Positions 24,420 through 32,819 of a DNA stretch of 64,000 nt are shown here, piece after piece. The position numbers and the translations under genes are program-made. Where the stretch lies: NCBI GenBank assembly GCA_964460845.1, contig CAYWRZ010000001.1, forward strand, positions 1 to 64,000. Reading direction: 5' to 3'. The notes under the pieces were generated by a model. It saw only the letters and a program-made list of their open reading frames with translations, was not told the DNA's origin and did not search any database. Origin of the DNA: CAYWRZ01 sp964460845 (GTDB lineage: Bacteria > Bacteroidota > Bacteroidia > Flavobacteriales_D > UBA2798). Numbering within the stretch: the stretch's first letter is position 1; the number at the start of each line of letters is the position of its first letter.

Positions 24420-24719
24420 TTACAATACTTCGAGCAGGGTACGGAAAGCGACAAATTTTCCTTCGTAGCGATCGCTGTGTTTTTTCTGCAAGGCAGGGGC
24501 AAATACACTTTGGTACAGATCATAAGTATCGCGGTCTTTACAGAAATATTGGATGGAGTACGAAGCACCGCCCTGTTCTTCGGCCAAAATACGGCAGAAC
24601 TTGTGTTCGGTAAAAAGTCCCGTAGCCATCACTTCGGGAATATGCACTTCGCGCATCCAGCGCAGCCATTCGTCTTGCACTTCGTAGTCGATATTGACGG
24701 TTACATTGTAGAGAATCAT
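24420..24719 (-). CDS. DUF4286 family protein
   Basis: A 99-residue protein of the DUF4286 family, small ferredoxin-like alpha/beta proteins found mainly in Bacteroidota. It starts MILYNVTVNIDYEVQDEWLRW, and the middle (SIQYFCKDRDTYDLY) is typical. Function is unknown. It lies directly before rsmA on the same strand, a common arrangement in the phylum. Confidence 0.82.
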   Translation of the reverse strand: MILYNVTVNIDYEVQDEWLRWMREVHIPEVMATGLFTEHKFCRILAEEQGGASYSIQYFCKDRDTYDLYQSVFAPALQKKHSDRYEGKFVAFRTLLEVL

Positions 24720-24760
24720 GGAATAGAGTTCACATTAAATTAAAAAAAAGAAAGACCTTT

Positions 24761-25015
24761 TCAGTAATGATAACGACAGGCATAAATCAGCAGATCGGAA
24801 CCGGAAACCTGATACACCAAACGGTGTTCACGATCAATACGCCGCGACCACATTCCGCTCAATTCGTACTTCAAGGGTTCGGGCTTACCCTTGCCTTCGA
24901 AAGGCGTACGCTGAATTTCAGCGAGCAGCTCATTGATTTTGCGCAGCATTTTTTTATCCTCATTCAGCCACGAAGTGTAATCTTCCCAGGCATTTTTAGA
25001 AAACACGATACGCAT
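24761..25015 (-). CDS. yoeB: YoeB/Txe-type toxin, ribosome-dependent mRNA interferase
   Basis: An 84-residue toxin of the YoeB family (RelE fold), which cuts mRNA in the ribosomal A site. MRIVFSKNAWEDYTSWL, KPEPLKYELSGMWSRRI, EHRLVYQV and the C-terminal ACRYHY are diagnostic, and the catalytic Glu/Arg/His/Tyr positions appear intact. I prefer ATG 25015, which overlaps the antitoxin stop (TGATG), over the GTG three bases upstream. It forms a coupled pair with yefM. Confidence 0.92.
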   Translation of the reverse strand: MRIVFSKNAWEDYTSWLNEDKKMLRKINELLAEIQRTPFEGKGKPEPLKYELSGMWSRRIDREHRLVYQVSGSDLLIYACRYHY

Positions 25016-25269
25016 CACTCTTCACCTAAGCGCTGTACTTCAATCTGACCGGCTTTCATTTGCGCGATCGATTCACGCAGGCGATCCGCATTGGCTTTTG
25101 AACCCAGCAGATGCACCGTTTCGAGCAAAGAATTGTATTCCTCGAGCGAAATAAGTACGGTGCCTTTACCCGTACTCCGCTTGATGATGAGCGTCTCATT
25201 ATCATGCTCCACCCTGTCGAGAAATTTTTTCAATCCCGCTCTGAATTCACTGTAATTGGTCGCCAACAT
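25015..25269 (-). CDS. yefM: YefM-type antitoxin
   Basis: An 84-residue Phd/YefM antitoxin. The N-terminal DNA-binding part begins NYSEFRAGLKKFLDRVEHDNE, and the family core ISLEEYNSLLETVHLL follows; the C-terminal tail would wrap YoeB. It lies first in the pair, with its stop overlapping the toxin start. A 14-bp palindrome and a consensus promoter sit just upstream, so autorepression by YefM-YoeB is expected. Confidence 0.92.
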   Translation of the reverse strand: MLATNYSEFRAGLKKFLDRVEHDNETLIIKRSTGKGTVLISLEEYNSLLETVHLLGSKANADRLRESIAQMKAGQIEVQRLGEE

Positions 25270-25278
25270 AAAAACTTG

Positions 25279-25292
25279 TTTAAGTACTTAAA
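25279..25292. promoter_or_regulatory. Palindromic operator of the yefM-yoeB pair
   Basis: TTTAAGTACTTAAA is a perfect 14-bp palindrome 10 bases before the yefM ATG. It covers the predicted transcription start of the upstream promoter, the right place for an autorepressor site. A GTAC core is also typical of YefM sites in other bacteria. Confidence 0.62.
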
Positions 25293-25298
25293 TACGTA

Positions 25299-25330
25299 CA
25301 AAAATACGAATTTAATCGACCTGTTCCAAA
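25299..25330 (-). promoter_or_regulatory. Promoter of yefM-yoeB
   Basis: On the minus strand TTTG (25330-25327), a 20-base spacer and TATTTTTG (25306-25299) fit the Bacteroidota consensus. The -33 box is formed by the end of the T-tract of the fumC terminator, so the two signals share bases. Confidence 0.65.
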
Positions 25331-25362
25331 AAAATACCGGGGTATCGGCCGATCCCCGGTAT
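25327..25362 (-). terminator. Rho-independent terminator after fumC
   Basis: A perfect 9-bp stem ATACCGGGG / CCCCGGTAT (25354-25362 and 25334-25342) with an 11-base loop is followed on the minus strand by TTTTTTTGG. The loop is itself a palindrome (ATCGGCCGAT). It lies 18 bases past the fumC stop. Confidence 0.85.
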
Positions 25363-25380
25363 CTGATCGGTGTATTGGAG

Positions 25381-26778
25381 TTATTTCAGGCTGCCCACCA
25401 TGTCGCCGGGGCGTACCCATTCGGTAAACTGCGCATCGTTGAGCAGTCCGAGTTCGATAGCGGCTTCGCGAAGGGTTTTATTTTCTTTGTGGGCTTTCTT
25501 TGCAATTTTAGCGGCATTTTCATAGCCGATATGCGGGTTAAGCGCGGTCACGAGCATGAGCGAATTTTCGAGATGCTGTGTGATCACGTCGTGATTGGGT
25601 TCAATGCCTTCGGCACATTTATCGTTAAACGACACGCAGGCATCACCAATAAGACGAGCCGACTGCAGCACGTTGGCCGCAATCACAGGTTTGAACACAT
25701 TCAGCTCGAAATGACCGTTCGATCCACCTATCGATACCGCCACGTCGTTACCGATCACCTGTGCGGCAACCATGGTAAGCGCTTCGGGCTGGGTAGGATT
25801 CACTTTTCCGGGCATGATAGAAGAGCCGGGCTCGTTATCGGGAATGATGATCTCGCCGATGCCGCAACGAGGGCCTGAACTCAGCAAACGAATGTCGTTG
25901 GCAATTTTCATGAGCGATACGGCCACACGCTTAAAAGCACCCGAAAGCTCGACCATCGCATCGTGCGCAGCCAGGGCTTCAAATTTGTTAGGTGCCGTTA
26001 CGAAGGGAAGTTTGGTAAACTCCGCTATCTTTTTCGCCACCAGCACATCGTAACCGGCAGGAGTGTTGAGTCCGGTACCTACTGCCGTGCCGCCGAGGGC
26101 CAGCTCACGCACCATTTCCAACGCGTTTTTAATGGAGCGGATGCCGTTGTCGATCTGCTGCACGTAACCCGAAAACTCCTGTCCGAGTGTAAGCGGGGTA
26201 GCGTCCATCAGGTGCGTACGACCGGTTTTGACGATAGTGCGGTATTCTTCCGATTTGCGCTGCAAGGTATTGCGTAGCTTTTCGAGTCCGGGAATCGTTA
26301 CTTCTACTGCCGCTTTATAGGCTGCAATGTGCATAGCCGTAGGGAAAGTATCGTTAGACGATTGCGACTTGTTCACGTCGTCGTTAGGGTGCAGCACTTT
26401 TTTTTCGTCGCTCAGCTTTCCACCTTGCAGCACATGCGCACGGTAAGCCACCACTTCGTTCACGTTCATGTTGGACTGCGTACCCGAGCCGGTTTGCCAG
26501 ATCACTAACGGAAACTGATCGTCGAGCTTTTGAGCCAGAATTTCGTCGCAGGCCTGTGCAATCAGATCGCGTTTTTCGGCACTCAGCACACCCAAATCGG
26601 CATTGGTGTATGCGGCTGCTTTTTTGAGGTAGGCAAACGCGTAGATAATTTCTTTGGGCATAGAAGCCTCGGGACCGATACGAAAGTTGTTGCGCGAACG
26701 TTCGGTCTGGGCACCCCAATACTTATCGGCCGGTACTTTTACCTCGCCCATGGTGTCGTGTTCAATCCTGTATTCCAT
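25381..26778 (-). CDS. fumC: Fumarate hydratase, class II
   Basis: A 465-residue iron-independent fumarase of the TCA cycle, interconverting fumarate and L-malate. The family signature GSSIMPGKVNPTQ is near residue 320, and the substrate motifs TGSGTQSNMNVNEV, SQSSNDTFPTAMH and GRTHLMDATPL are present. Length is typical of FumC. It is last in the leftward group efp-prfB-arsC-fumC and is followed by a strong terminator. Confidence 0.97.
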   Translation of the reverse strand: MEYRIEHDTMGEVKVPADKYWGAQTERSRNNFRIGPEASMPKEIIYAFAYLKKAAAYTNADLGVLSAEKRDLIAQACDEILAQKLDDQFPLVIWQTGSGTQSNMNVNEVVAYRAHVLQGGKLSDEKKVLHPNDDVNKSQSSNDTFPTAMHIAAYKAAVEVTIPGLEKLRNTLQRKSEEYRTIVKTGRTHLMDATPLTLGQEFSGYVQQIDNGIRSIKNALEMVRELALGGTAVGTGLNTPAGYDVLVAKKIAEFTKLPFVTAPNKFEALAAHDAMVELSGAFKRVAVSLMKIANDIRLLSSGPRCGIGEIIIPDNEPGSSIMPGKVNPTQPEALTMVAAQVIGNDVAVSIGGSNGHFELNVFKPVIAANVLQSARLIGDACVSFNDKCAEGIEPNHDVITQHLENSLMLVTALNPHIGYENAAKIAKKAHKENKTLREAAIELGLLNDAQFTEWVRPGDMVGSLK

Positions 26779-26840
26779 AGTGTAAGAAATGTGGTGGTTT
26801 ATGAATTAGGTGTATGCTCGGGGTAAATTCGTTTGTCGGG

Positions 26841-27191
26841 TCAAAGCAGCTCAAGCACATTTTCGGGCGGACGACCCAACACCGCTTTGTGTCCTTTGAC
26901 CACGATAGGCCGTTCTATCAGCGAAGGGTTTTCGACCATCACCCTGATCCATTCTTCGTCGGTAAGCTTAAGTCCTTTGAGCTTCTGCTTATACAGCGCT
27001 TCGCCGGTGCGGAGAATGTCGGTCGGACGCAGGTGCAGCTTCATCAGCAGCTTGCGCAGCTCTTCCTCGTCGGGTGTATCTTTGAGATACTCCACAATTT
27101 GAGGTTCTATCCCGTTATCGCGTAGCAGTTGCAGCGTTTCGCGGCTTTTGGAGCAGCGCGGGTTATGGTAAATGGTGATTGTTTTTTTCAT
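26841..27191 (-). CDS. arsC: ArsC-family reductase (arsenate reductase-like)
   Basis: A 116-residue thioredoxin-fold protein of the glutaredoxin-dependent ArsC group. It has the catalytic Cys13 in YHNPRCSKSR and two of the arsenate-binding Arg regions (LIERPIVV, LGRPPENV). No ars operon genes are nearby, so it may serve general redox or Spx-like roles instead of arsenate resistance. It starts 1 base after prfB and shares its transcript. Confidence 0.88.
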   Translation of the reverse strand: MKKTITIYHNPRCSKSRETLQLLRDNGIEPQIVEYLKDTPDEEELRKLLMKLHLRPTDILRTGEALYKQKLKGLKLTDEEWIRVMVENPSLIERPIVVKGHKAVLGRPPENVLELL

Positions 27192-27192
27192 C

Positions 27193-28282
27193 TTAACGAC
27201 CTCCGAATTCCATCAGATAGGCTTTGATAAACTCATCGAGCTTACCGTCGAGCACCGCTTCGGTATCTGACGTTTCGTGATCGGTGCGCATATCTTTGAT
27301 GAGCTTGTAAGGGTGCAGCACGTAGCTGCGGATTTGCGATCCCCACTCGATTTTTTTCTTTCCGGCTTCGATCTTATCGACCGCTTCGCGGCGTTTGCGC
27401 ATTTCTATTTCATAGAGCTGCGACTTAAGCAGTTGCAGAGCTTTAGCGCGGTTATCGTGCTGCGAGCGCGACTCCTGGTTTTTGATGATGATACCGGTAG
27501 GCTTGTGGTGTACGCGTACGGCCGTTTCGACCTTGTTCACGTTTTGCCCGCCGGCACCACCCGAACGGAACGTATCCCATTCGAGGTCGGAGGGATTGAC
27601 GTGTATGTCGATATTGTCTTCGACCAGCGGATAAACATAGACCGATACGAAAGAAGTATGGCGTTTGGCGTTGGAATCGAACGGAGAGATGCGTACTAAG
27701 CGGTGCACCCCGTTTTCGCCTTTGAGGTTACCGAACGCGTAATCGCCTTCTATCTCGATAGTAGCCTGTTTTACACCGGCCACGTCACCTTCCTGAAAAT
27801 CGATTTCTTTGAGCTTATAGCCCTGTTTCTGCGCCCACATCTGATACATACGCAGCAGCATGGAAGCCCAGTCGCAGCTTTCGGTACCACCGGCGCCGGC
27901 GGTAATCTGAAGCACTGCGCTGCTCTTGTCTTCGGGGGCGCTGAGCATATTGCGGAACTCAAGCTCTTCGAGCGTACCGGCTAACAAGGCATATTGCTGA
28001 TCCAGCTCCTGTTCGGTAGCGCCGCCTTCTTTAAAGAAATCGAGCAGTACCAGCAGGTCATCGAGCTCCGAACGACCACGGAGATATCCGTCGGTCCATG
28101 ATTTTTTTTCACGTATTTTTTTGAGAACGGCTTCGGCTTTTTCGGGATCGTCCCAAAAAGAGGGATCCTGCGTGCGAAGCTCTTCTTCTGAAATTTCGAC
28201 TAACTTTTTGTCGATGTCAAAGATACCCCCTTAACGCTTCCAGGCGCTCACTAACTTTCTGTACTTGTTCTGCGGTAATCAT
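27193..28282 (-). CDS. prfB: Peptide chain release factor 2, with +1 programmed frameshift
   Basis: RF2 releases the chain at UGA and UAA. Translation starts at ATG 28282 and reads 21 codons to an in-frame TGA (28219-28217) in AGGGGGTATCTTTGAC, the classic RF2 shift site with its internal Shine-Dalgarno-like AGGGGG. After slipping +1 it reads GAC (from 28218) to the TAA at 27193, giving 362 residues. The second frame holds the RF2 stop-recognition motif SPF (RISPFDSNAK) and the GGQ catalytic loop (GGAGGQNVNK). Low RF2 favours the shift, so this is autoregulation. It lies between efp and arsC. Confidence 0.96.
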
Positions 28283-28339
28283 TTCGGATAAAATTATTGG
28301 AGTAAAACGGGTATGAACTTTCGGAACGGAGCAGACAAT

Positions 28340-28903
28340 TTATTTGATACGCTCCATATAATCGCCGGTACGGGTATCTATTTTCACCTTATCGCCGATA
28401 TTGATAAAGAGGGGTACACGTACTTCGGCGCCGGTCTCTACAGTGGCACGCTTGAGCGTGTTGTTCACCGTATCGCCTTTGATGCCGGGTTCGGTATAGG
28501 TAATTTCGAGCTCTACGAAAGGTTTCAGCTCTACGCTGATCACGCGGTCTTCGTCGGTATCGAAGGTGATTTCGGCTTCGTTGCCGTCTTTGAGAAACTG
28601 CGGAGAGTTGATTTGAAACTCATTGACAAACACCTGCTCGTAGTCGTCGGTATTCATAAAATGGTAACCCAGCTCGTCTTTGAATAAAAACTGATAATTG
28701 CGACGTTCTACACGCACCACGTCTATTTTTACGCCCGAGTTGAACGTTACGTCGTACGATTTACCGGTATTGAGGCTCTTGAGCTTGGTACGCACAAAAG
28801 CGGGACCTTTACCGGGTTTTACGTGGAGAAATTCGATGATGGTCACCAAATCGTTATTGTAACGAAAACAGAGACCGTTTTTAAAATCTGCGGTACTTGC
28901 CAT
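28340..28903 (-). CDS. efp: Elongation factor P
   Basis: A 187-residue three-domain factor that rescues ribosomes stalled at polyproline. The first KOW-like domain ends in the loop KPGKGPAFVRTKLK, whose Lys is the usual modification site; OB-fold domains follow, with the typical EITYTEPGIKGDT and the C-terminal INIGDKVKIDTRTGDYMER. No genes for a known EF-P modification enzyme are in this window. An exact consensus promoter precedes it, and prfB follows after 57 bases. Confidence 0.96.
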   Translation of the reverse strand: MASTADFKNGLCFRYNNDLVTIIEFLHVKPGKGPAFVRTKLKSLNTGKSYDVTFNSGVKIDVVRVERRNYQFLFKDELGYHFMNTDDYEQVFVNEFQINSPQFLKDGNEAEITFDTDEDRVISVELKPFVELEITYTEPGIKGDTVNNTLKRATVETGAEVRVPLFINIGDKVKIDTRTGDYMERIK

Positions 28904-28925
28904 ATTCTCTAAAATTAAAGCCGGG

Positions 28926-28956
28926 CAAAATTAGCCGAATTGGCCGAATAATCAAA
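28926..28956 (-). promoter_or_regulatory. efp promoter, exact Bacteroidota consensus
   Basis: On the minus strand TTTG (28956-28953), a 19-base spacer and TAATTTTG (28933-28926) match TTTG-N19-TAnnTTTG exactly. Predicted start is about 28920, a leader of some 17 bases. It probably drives efp-prfB-arsC-fumC up to the terminator at 25327-25362. Confidence 0.72.
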
Positions 28957-29053
28957 CCTTTTCACCCAAAGTGAGACGCCTGTGGACAAGTGCGGGGAAA
29001 AATCGGCGGTAGAGAGTCGTAACGGTTGAAACGCGATTGCGTATCTTTAAACA

Positions 29054-29905
29054 ATGAAAAAGATTCTGGTGGTAATTGTGCTGGCCTTGCTGGCACTTTC
29101 TTCGGCGGCGCAGCCCATCTACAGTCAGCGGAGGGCTCTGGTACCGTTCGACGGGCGGGTTAAGCTGAGCGGCTGGTACATTGGCCCGGGGCTGAGCTAT
29201 ACCTTTACCCGGCCGTTCAATACCGAAGAAGACATTTTCAAGGGCAACGATACCCTTTACCGGGCTACCACCGACCCTTCGGGGCGGGTTGGGCTGTATT
29301 TCGAAGCCGGGCGTTACCATATCTTCAGGTACGGCGTGCTCTTCAACTACATAGATTACGGGCTGGCTTTTAAGCAAATTCGCGGGCGCGAATCTTATAC
29401 CGGGCGGGTAATGGCCGAAAGCAATTCGGCCCTGCTGCTGCGTACCGAAGGAGAGGGGACTTACAGCCACAGCTTTGTGACCGCTCACCTTAATTTCAAC
29501 AACATCATTCAGTTAGGTGATTATTCTTTTCTGCAAAGCACCCTGGGACTCAATCTCGATTACCGTGTAATCAGTGGGCAAAGTTATAGCCACAACAGCG
29601 CGTTGGGTGCCCTGCATACGCCATACAATCCTTCTGCTTTTATGGCTCAGCTTCATTTCAAGCTGGGTTTCGGCTATAAGCTCAGCGATCACCTTTTTGT
29701 CATTCCCGCGTTGGAAACGCCTATACTCTCTTTTTACGAATGGGAAAACGGACGCTCTTCCTATCCTATGTTCGGCAGCCGTTACCGCCCGGTATTCCTT
29801 AGTTTACGTTTCGCCTGGCTGCGAAAACCCAAAAACGACTGTCCGCCGGTATACGGCAATCCCGACGACAAGCGCAAGCAGCAGCAATATCTGCAGGAAC
29901 GCTGA
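29054..29905 (+). CDS. Uncharacterised exported protein, probable outer-membrane beta-barrel
   Basis: A 283-residue protein with signal peptide MKKILVVIVLALLALSSAA followed by Gln. The mature chain has many amphipathic strands with aromatic girdles (GWYIGPGLSYTFTRPF, GRVGLYFEAGRYHIFRYG, YSFLQSTLGLNLDYRV) and ends with a strand and a hydrophilic tail, typical of a small barrel. I recognise no named family. It is the first of four envelope genes running rightward to 34276. A -7-like TATCTTTA lies just before its ATG. Confidence 0.68.
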   Translation: MKKILVVIVLALLALSSAAQPIYSQRRALVPFDGRVKLSGWYIGPGLSYTFTRPFNTEEDIFKGNDTLYRATTDPSGRVGLYFEAGRYHIFRYGVLFNYIDYGLAFKQIRGRESYTGRVMAESNSALLLRTEGEGTYSHSFVTAHLNFNNIIQLGDYSFLQSTLGLNLDYRVISGQSYSHNSALGALHTPYNPSAFMAQLHFKLGFGYKLSDHLFVIPALETPILSFYEWENGRSSYPMFGSRYRPVFLSLRFAWLRKPKNDCPPVYGNPDDKRKQQQYLQER

Positions 29906-29925
29906 GTTGCCGCTTCCTAAATCGC

Positions 29926-29958
29926 TTGTAGAGGATATAAGTGAATTGTGTATCTTCG
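29926..29958 (+). promoter_or_regulatory. Candidate promoter for the lipoprotein-DUF5723-T9SS genes
   Basis: TTG (29926-29928), a 22-base spacer and TATCTTCG (29951-29958) fit the consensus with one -7 mismatch. A start near 29963 would exclude the GTG at 29941 and support GTG 29977 for the lipoprotein. Confidence 0.38.
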
Positions 29959-29976
29959 GTCAACGACTTTTACACT

Positions 29977-31560
29977 GTGTTCCGCATTCTTCTACTTATC
30001 GCCGCTTTGGCGGCCCTCTTGGGGGGCTGCCGTAAGCAAGACACTTCCTGGGATATGGACATCCGGGGTCCGGTGCTGCGCAGCTCGCTGGGGCTGGAGA
30101 ATTTGCTACCCGACAGTCTGCTTCAGGTCAATCCCGACGGATCGGTTACCCTGGTATTCGACGAAACGCTTTACCGCCTCGACCTCGACTCGCTTATCCA
30201 CCTGCCCGACACCACCGTAGCCGATACCTTCCAGCTTCCTTCCATCGTTCCTTACCTCGACATGAATCCTGGGCAAATTATTTTTTCACGCAGTGAAGAA
30301 AACAACTTTGCCGTACCCGATGTGGAGCTTACGCAGGCACTGCTCGATGCCGGACAATGCGTAGTAACCCTGTCGAGCACCATTCCCGAAAAAACCGTGC
30401 TTACCTACACGCTGACCAAAGCTACACGCAACGGACAGCCTTTTACCGCTTCGCTCACCCTGCCGCCGGGCAGCCCCTCTGCCCCAAGTACCGTAACCGT
30501 AAATTTCGACCTTTCGGGCTACCTGCTTAACCTGCGAGGTACAAACCGCCCTTACAATTCTTACAGCACCCATTTCACCATTGCCCTCGCCCCTGATGCC
30601 AATCCTACGCGCGTGTACAGCAGCGATTTTATCATTCTGGGTTCGACCTTTACCGGACTGGTGCCCGCATTTGCCAAAGGGTATTTCGGCTCACGCAGCT
30701 TTAGCGTTCCTTCAGAAAGTGCCGATTTCAGCATCTTCCGGAAAATACGATCGGGTACCCTTGATATAGATCGTATCAATGTGGATCTCACGCTTCGCAA
30801 TACCGTGGGGGCAGAAGCGCGCATTACCCTTAACCAGTTCGAGTCGGAGAACAGCCATTCGGGCCTGTCGGTCGCGCTCAACCATTCTTCGATAGGAAAC
30901 CCCATCAACCTCAACCGGGCTACGCACAACGGCTTTGGCACGATAAACCCGGCCGTGCATACCATTCGTCTCGACGAGAGCAATTCCAACATCGATCAGA
31001 TCGTCGAAAACCTTCCCAATCGGTTTACAGTAGGCTTGGATATGCAGATAAATCCTATGGGAAATATCTCGGCACATAACGATTTTGTGTACCGCAGCTC
31101 CACTTTCGAAGCCGCATTACGTATGGAATTGCCGCTTTCTTTTATCGCCAACCAGCTTACCCTGGTCGATACCCTTTCCATCAATGCCGGAAGCACCGAA
31201 AACGGGCATATCCGCGAAGGCACATTTACCATCGAAGCCGACAACGGCTTTCCGCTTCGGGCACAATTACAGTTGTATATGCTCGACCAATACGGCAATT
31301 TAGGCGACTCGGTGGTGTCGCAGGGTTTGCTGGAGGCCGCTTATACAAATGCATCCCACATCGTAACTGCACCCCGCCGTTCTTCGGTGGTGGCCAAACT
31401 CAACGCTTCGCAAATGGAAAGCCTTTACCGAAGCAGCCGGATCCTAATGAAAGTGGTGTTCGAAACTTCTTCTTCGACCACACACGTTCAGCTCTACGAC
31501 CACTACCGCATCAAACTGCTTTTGACCGGCGACTTTAACTACCATGTGGTGATCAAATGA
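29977..31560 (+). CDS. Uncharacterised lipoprotein
   Basis: A 527-residue lipoprotein if it begins at GTG 29977: FRILLLIAALAALLGGC gives a compact signal with lipobox Cys18. A GTG at 29941 is also open but lies upstream of a candidate promoter. The body is strand-rich with no enzyme motif; blocks such as VTVNFDLSGYLLNLRG, SGTLDIDRINVDLTLRN and GFPLRAQLQLYMLDQYGNLGD recall Ig- or LEA14-like folds. Its stop overlaps the start of the DUF5723-like gene (ATGA), so the two are coupled. It probably sits on the outer membrane with that barrel. Confidence 0.68.
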   Translation: MFRILLLIAALAALLGGCRKQDTSWDMDIRGPVLRSSLGLENLLPDSLLQVNPDGSVTLVFDETLYRLDLDSLIHLPDTTVADTFQLPSIVPYLDMNPGQIIFSRSEENNFAVPDVELTQALLDAGQCVVTLSSTIPEKTVLTYTLTKATRNGQPFTASLTLPPGSPSAPSTVTVNFDLSGYLLNLRGTNRPYNSYSTHFTIALAPDANPTRVYSSDFIILGSTFTGLVPAFAKGYFGSRSFSVPSESADFSIFRKIRSGTLDIDRINVDLTLRNTVGAEARITLNQFESENSHSGLSVALNHSSIGNPINLNRATHNGFGTINPAVHTIRLDESNSNIDQIVENLPNRFTVGLDMQINPMGNISAHNDFVYRSSTFEAALRMELPLSFIANQLTLVDTLSINAGSTENGHIREGTFTIEADNGFPLRAQLQLYMLDQYGNLGDSVVSQGLLEAAYTNASHIVTAPRRSSVVAKLNASQMESLYRSSRILMKVVFETSSSTTHVQLYDHYRIKLLLTGDFNYHVVIK

Positions 31561-32819
31561 TGAAGCCGACTACTTTTTTTCTTTTTCTGTTCGGATGGCT
31601 TTGCGGCGTTTCAGCAGCCAACGCACAGCGTTTGGTGGAGACCATGCGTGTTCCCGACTCGGCCCGCTATATGCTGCGTATCTATGGCGAAGGATTTTAT
31701 CATTCGGGTGCGGTAAGCAATAATTTTATCGATCCTTTTATTCGCGGCGGACATATCGATTCTACGCTTAAAACTTCGGTACTGAACCGACTGAAAAAAG
31801 AGAACCGCGCCGGAGCCGAACTGAATGCGGGAATGGCTTTGTTTCTGCCGGGCACTTCTTTTTTCGGGCACGAAAACTGGGGCTGGTGGTTTGGCCTTTC
31901 GCAGCACGAATACCTCAACACCCGATTTAGCCCTGAGCTTTTCCAGCTCGGATTTTTTGGAAATCGGGACTTTGGTTCCGAAACTATCGACCTGGGCAAG
32001 CCGCAGGTATCGAGCCTTAGCTTTCGCAAATTGCAAACCGGTATTTTTCATAAAAAAACCGGTTCGTATATCGGCATAGGATTGGTGCAGGGCAACCGTT
32101 TTTTCGAGCTGCAAGGACATCGTGCTACCTTGCAATCGGGCGCTCAAAATGAATTTATCGACCTTTCGTTCAGTCATGATTTTCGTCGTTCCGATACCAC
32201 TTCCAGCCGTTTGACCGACTTTAACGGATGGGGCATTGCCACCGATGTAGTATGGAACATTGAGCTGTTCCGCGACCGCCCGAAAGAAACGCAAAAAACA
32301 GTACGTATCAGTCTCGAAAACCTGGGCTTTATTCGCTGGAACGGGCGCAGTCTTCACCAGCAGCAGGACACCAGTCTGCGATATTCGGGCTTCGAGGTCA
32401 ACGATTTTATAGGTGGCAGCGGCACAGGTTTTTCCGATTTTTCGCTCAACGATACCTTGGGATTAAAGTACCGTTCCGGCGGGCATACCCGTCTGCTACC
32501 CTTTACACTGAGCATCGCCAAAACGATCAATCCCTTCGATACCCGCAACTGGCAATCATTTTACGGTGCCCGTTTCAGGCTGCTTTCGAACTACCGACCT
32601 TTGCTTTTCGCGGGGGTACACTATCGCGTTTCGGCCGTATTTGCAGCACAGGCCATGCTTTCGTACGGCGGTTACGGCGGCTTACGCGGCGGTTTGCAAG
32701 TGGAAACACAACCCTGGCCTTTTCTTAAAATAGCCCTAAGCAGCAGCGATGTCGGCGGATGGATTTCAGGCCGGCTCTACGGACGAGACGCCGCGCTTTC
32801 GGTATATGCCTTATTCTGA
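31557..32819 (+). CDS. DUF5723-like outer-membrane beta-barrel protein
   Basis: A 420-residue exported protein. Signal peptide TTFFLFLFGWLCGVSAANA is followed by Gln. The mature region shows the long pattern of amphipathic strands seen in DUF5723 barrels of Bacteroidota, with GWWFGLSQHEYLNTRFS and ELFQLGFFGNRDFGSETIDL near the middle. Two ATGs (31557, 31560) overlap the preceding stop. It is third in a coupled set with a lipoprotein and a T9SS cargo, so a joint surface function is likely. What it moves or binds is unknown; the family call is from overall look only. Confidence 0.62.
   Translation: MMKPTTFFLFLFGWLCGVSAANAQRLVETMRVPDSARYMLRIYGEGFYHSGAVSNNFIDPFIRGGHIDSTLKTSVLNRLKKENRAGAELNAGMALFLPGTSFFGHENWGWWFGLSQHEYLNTRFSPELFQLGFFGNRDFGSETIDLGKPQVSSLSFRKLQTGIFHKKTGSYIGIGLVQGNRFFELQGHRATLQSGAQNEFIDLSFSHDFRRSDTTSSRLTDFNGWGIATDVVWNIELFRDRPKETQKTVRISLENLGFIRWNGRSLHQQQDTSLRYSGFEVNDFIGGSGTGFSDFSLNDTLGLKYRSGGHTRLLPFTLSIAKTINPFDTRNWQSFYGARFRLLSNYRPLLFAGVHYRVSAVFAAQAMLSYGGYGGLRGGLQVETQPWPFLKIALSSSDVGGWISGRLYGRDAALSVYALF

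Noticed and set aside
26841..27191. ArsC as evidence for an arsenic-resistance operon
   Set aside because: No arsB, acr3 or arsR is nearby; the gene is in a translation/TCA group.
27193..27987. Apparent short RF2 frame starting at ATG 27987, like a truncated gene
   Set aside because: The frame is open upstream to 28218 and joins the true start by the +1 shift site CTTTGA at 28217-28222, so RF2 is complete.
28952..29488. Minus-strand frame overlapping the barrel gene at 29054
   Set aside because: It covers the efp promoter and lacks any signal or family; the plus-strand frame has a clean signal peptide with Gln+1.
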